From Nelumbo lutea (Eukaryota; Streptophyta; Magnoliopsida; Proteales; Nelumbonaceae): a stretch of DNA of 64,000 bases. Shown piece after piece: positions 63,010 to 64,000 of the stretch. The stretch's first letter is position 1, and every line of letters starts with the position of its first letter. Both the position numbers and the translations under genes were made by a program. A model generated the notes under the pieces. The model ran no database searches, had not been told where the DNA came from, and worked only from the letters and a program-made list of their open reading frames with translations. The stretch spans positions 46,449,897 to 46,513,896 of the forward strand of contig JAKGHH010000002.1 of NCBI GenBank assembly GCA_022828595.1, written 5' to 3'.

Positions 63010-64000
63010 ACCTGTCTCAGCCTAGCATTCTCGGGGGGGCAAAGGAGGTCGCTCTCGTCGTTCGAGCAAAGCCAAGCTGGATTGACCCACTCATGAGCTT
63101 CTTGTTACATGGGACCTTCCCTATAGATTGCAGTGCAGCCAGAAGGGTGCAACGCCAGGCAGCTAAATACGTTATGATAGATGAGCGGCTATACAGGAGA
63201 TCCTACACACTCCCATACCTGCGTTGCTTGCGACCTACCAAAGCCAAGCTCGTACTCCACGACACTCATGAAGGGTCTGTGCGGCGGACACTTAGGGGGC
63301 AGAGCCCTTGCCCAGAAAGCGCTTTGGCAAGGGTATTATTGGCCAACAATGAAGGTAGACGCCATTGAACTCGTTAGAAAATGTGACAAATGTTAGAGAC
63401 ATGCCAATGTTTACCACCAACCCGATGTCAACCTCAAGTATCTCACCAGCCCGTGGCCCTTTGCGCAGTGGGGCATCGACCTACTCGGGCCATTCCTGCC
63501 AGCAACGGGTGGAAGAAACTTCTTAGTAGTGGCGGTGGACGATTTTACCAAGTGGGTAGAAGCTGAGCCCCTCATGACAATCACAGCTTGAAATGTCCAA
63601 AACTTCTTTTGGAAGAACATTGTATGTCGCTTCGGATTACCTCGGGTATTGATTTCCGACAATGGAAAACAGTTCGAGGACATCAAATTTCAAGATTGGT
63701 GCCGAGACATGGGGATCCAACAGAACTTTACTTCAGTCGCGCACCCTCAAGCAAATGGTTCGACAGAAGTCACGAACAGAGCCATCTTCTGTGGACTAAA
63801 GGCATGGCTGGACCGAGCTAAAGGATTATGGACAGATGAACCACCTAGTGTCCTATGGGCCTACCAAACCACGGAGAAGACCACCATGAGAGAAACACCC
63901 TTCAATCTCACCTACGGCACCGAAGCAGTGAGTCCCGTAGAGATCAAAGTACATATGTTGTGCCTAGAAGCATACAATGATCAAACAAATGAATATAAGC
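63010..64000 (+). pseudogene. Gypsy integrase (cut by window end)
   Basis: Zinc-binding part with GYYWPTMKVDAIELVRKCDK then C-stop-RHAN, linker TSPWPFAQWGIDLLGPF (first catalytic Asp), LVVAVDDFTKWVE, VLISDNGKQF (second Asp) and ANGSTEVTNRAIF (catalytic Glu). The region continues to the last base. In-frame stops after CDKC and TITA; otherwise motifs are intact. Confidence 0.87.

Larger units (their letters stand above)
57601..64000 (+). mobile_element. Tat-type Gypsy retrotransposon, 5' part
   Basis: 5' LTR, PBS, gag, protease, RT, RNase H, a second RNase H and integrase occur in Ty3/Gypsy order; the element runs off the window end. The duplicate RNase H after the first and the CSFHKDHGHSTESC gag knuckle mark the Tat lineage. 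Multiple stops and frameshifts; non-autonomous now. Confidence 0.9.

Noticed and set aside
1..64000. CRISPR arrays, operons, riboswitches, rRNA or tRNA genes, or an antiviral-type gene cluster
   Set aside because: No regularly spaced direct repeats with unique spacers, no complete tRNA cloverleaf, and the sequence is clearly plant nuclear DNA.

Overview
This window is nuclear DNA from a flowering plant. The evidence is one complete split gene with GT-AG introns encoding a plant sterol reductase, a beta-glucosidase (GH1) pseudogene, and a dense load of plant transposable elements: Copia and Gypsy LTR retrotransposons, 5'-truncated LINEs, a probable SINE, Tourist/Harbinger-like MITEs and non-autonomous hAT elements. 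I cannot name the species. The long TE-filled introns suit a woody angiosperm with a medium-to-large genome, but that is inference. Layout, left to right: 1-5.7 kb holds repeat debris, a minus-strand GH1 pseudogene split by a MITE, and a LINE fragment. 6.05-10.65 kb is a complete but dead Copia element of the Ale/Retrofit type with both LTRs, PBS and PPT. 11.2-11.55 kb is a Tourist-like MITE. 12,807-51,304 on the minus strand is one gene: sterol delta-7 reductase (7-dehydrocholesterol reductase, DWF5). I assembled it by eye from 13 exons whose lengths sum to 1,305 bp (434 codons plus stop) with every splice phase matching and no internal stop. The exons cover 3.4% of the 38.5-kb gene. Introns 3 (11.4 kb) and 7 (11.2 kb) are the largest. 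Intron 3 carries a Copia element, two nested hAT elements, LINE pieces and an unclassified non-coding repeat. Intron 7 carries a head-to-tail series of three LINE copies, one of them split by a second Copia element of the same family, plus a minus-strand LINE. 51.3-52.6 kb is the DWF5 upstream region, with a GA/CT microsatellite beside the start codon and a 65-bp MITE. 52.6-57.2 kb is a mosaic: a decayed plus-strand gag-like ORF of the 'putative gypsy type transposon' family, a minus-strand Gypsy integrase piece, and two related hAT MITEs with exact 8-bp target duplications. 57.6 kb to the window end is the 5' part of a Tat-type Gypsy element: LTR, PBS, gag, protease, RT, two RNase H domains and integrase, all with stops. 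How it fits together: DWF5 acts in the ER in brassinosteroid/phytosterol synthesis and is the only gene here that looks functional. Everything else is mobile DNA or pseudogene. I see no cluster of cooperating genes and no evidence of a new enzymatic system. The notable points are how an intact reading frame sits in 37 kb of nested insertions, the TSD-dated nesting order, and a C-to-T nonsense pattern in the TEs that points to cytosine-methylation decay.
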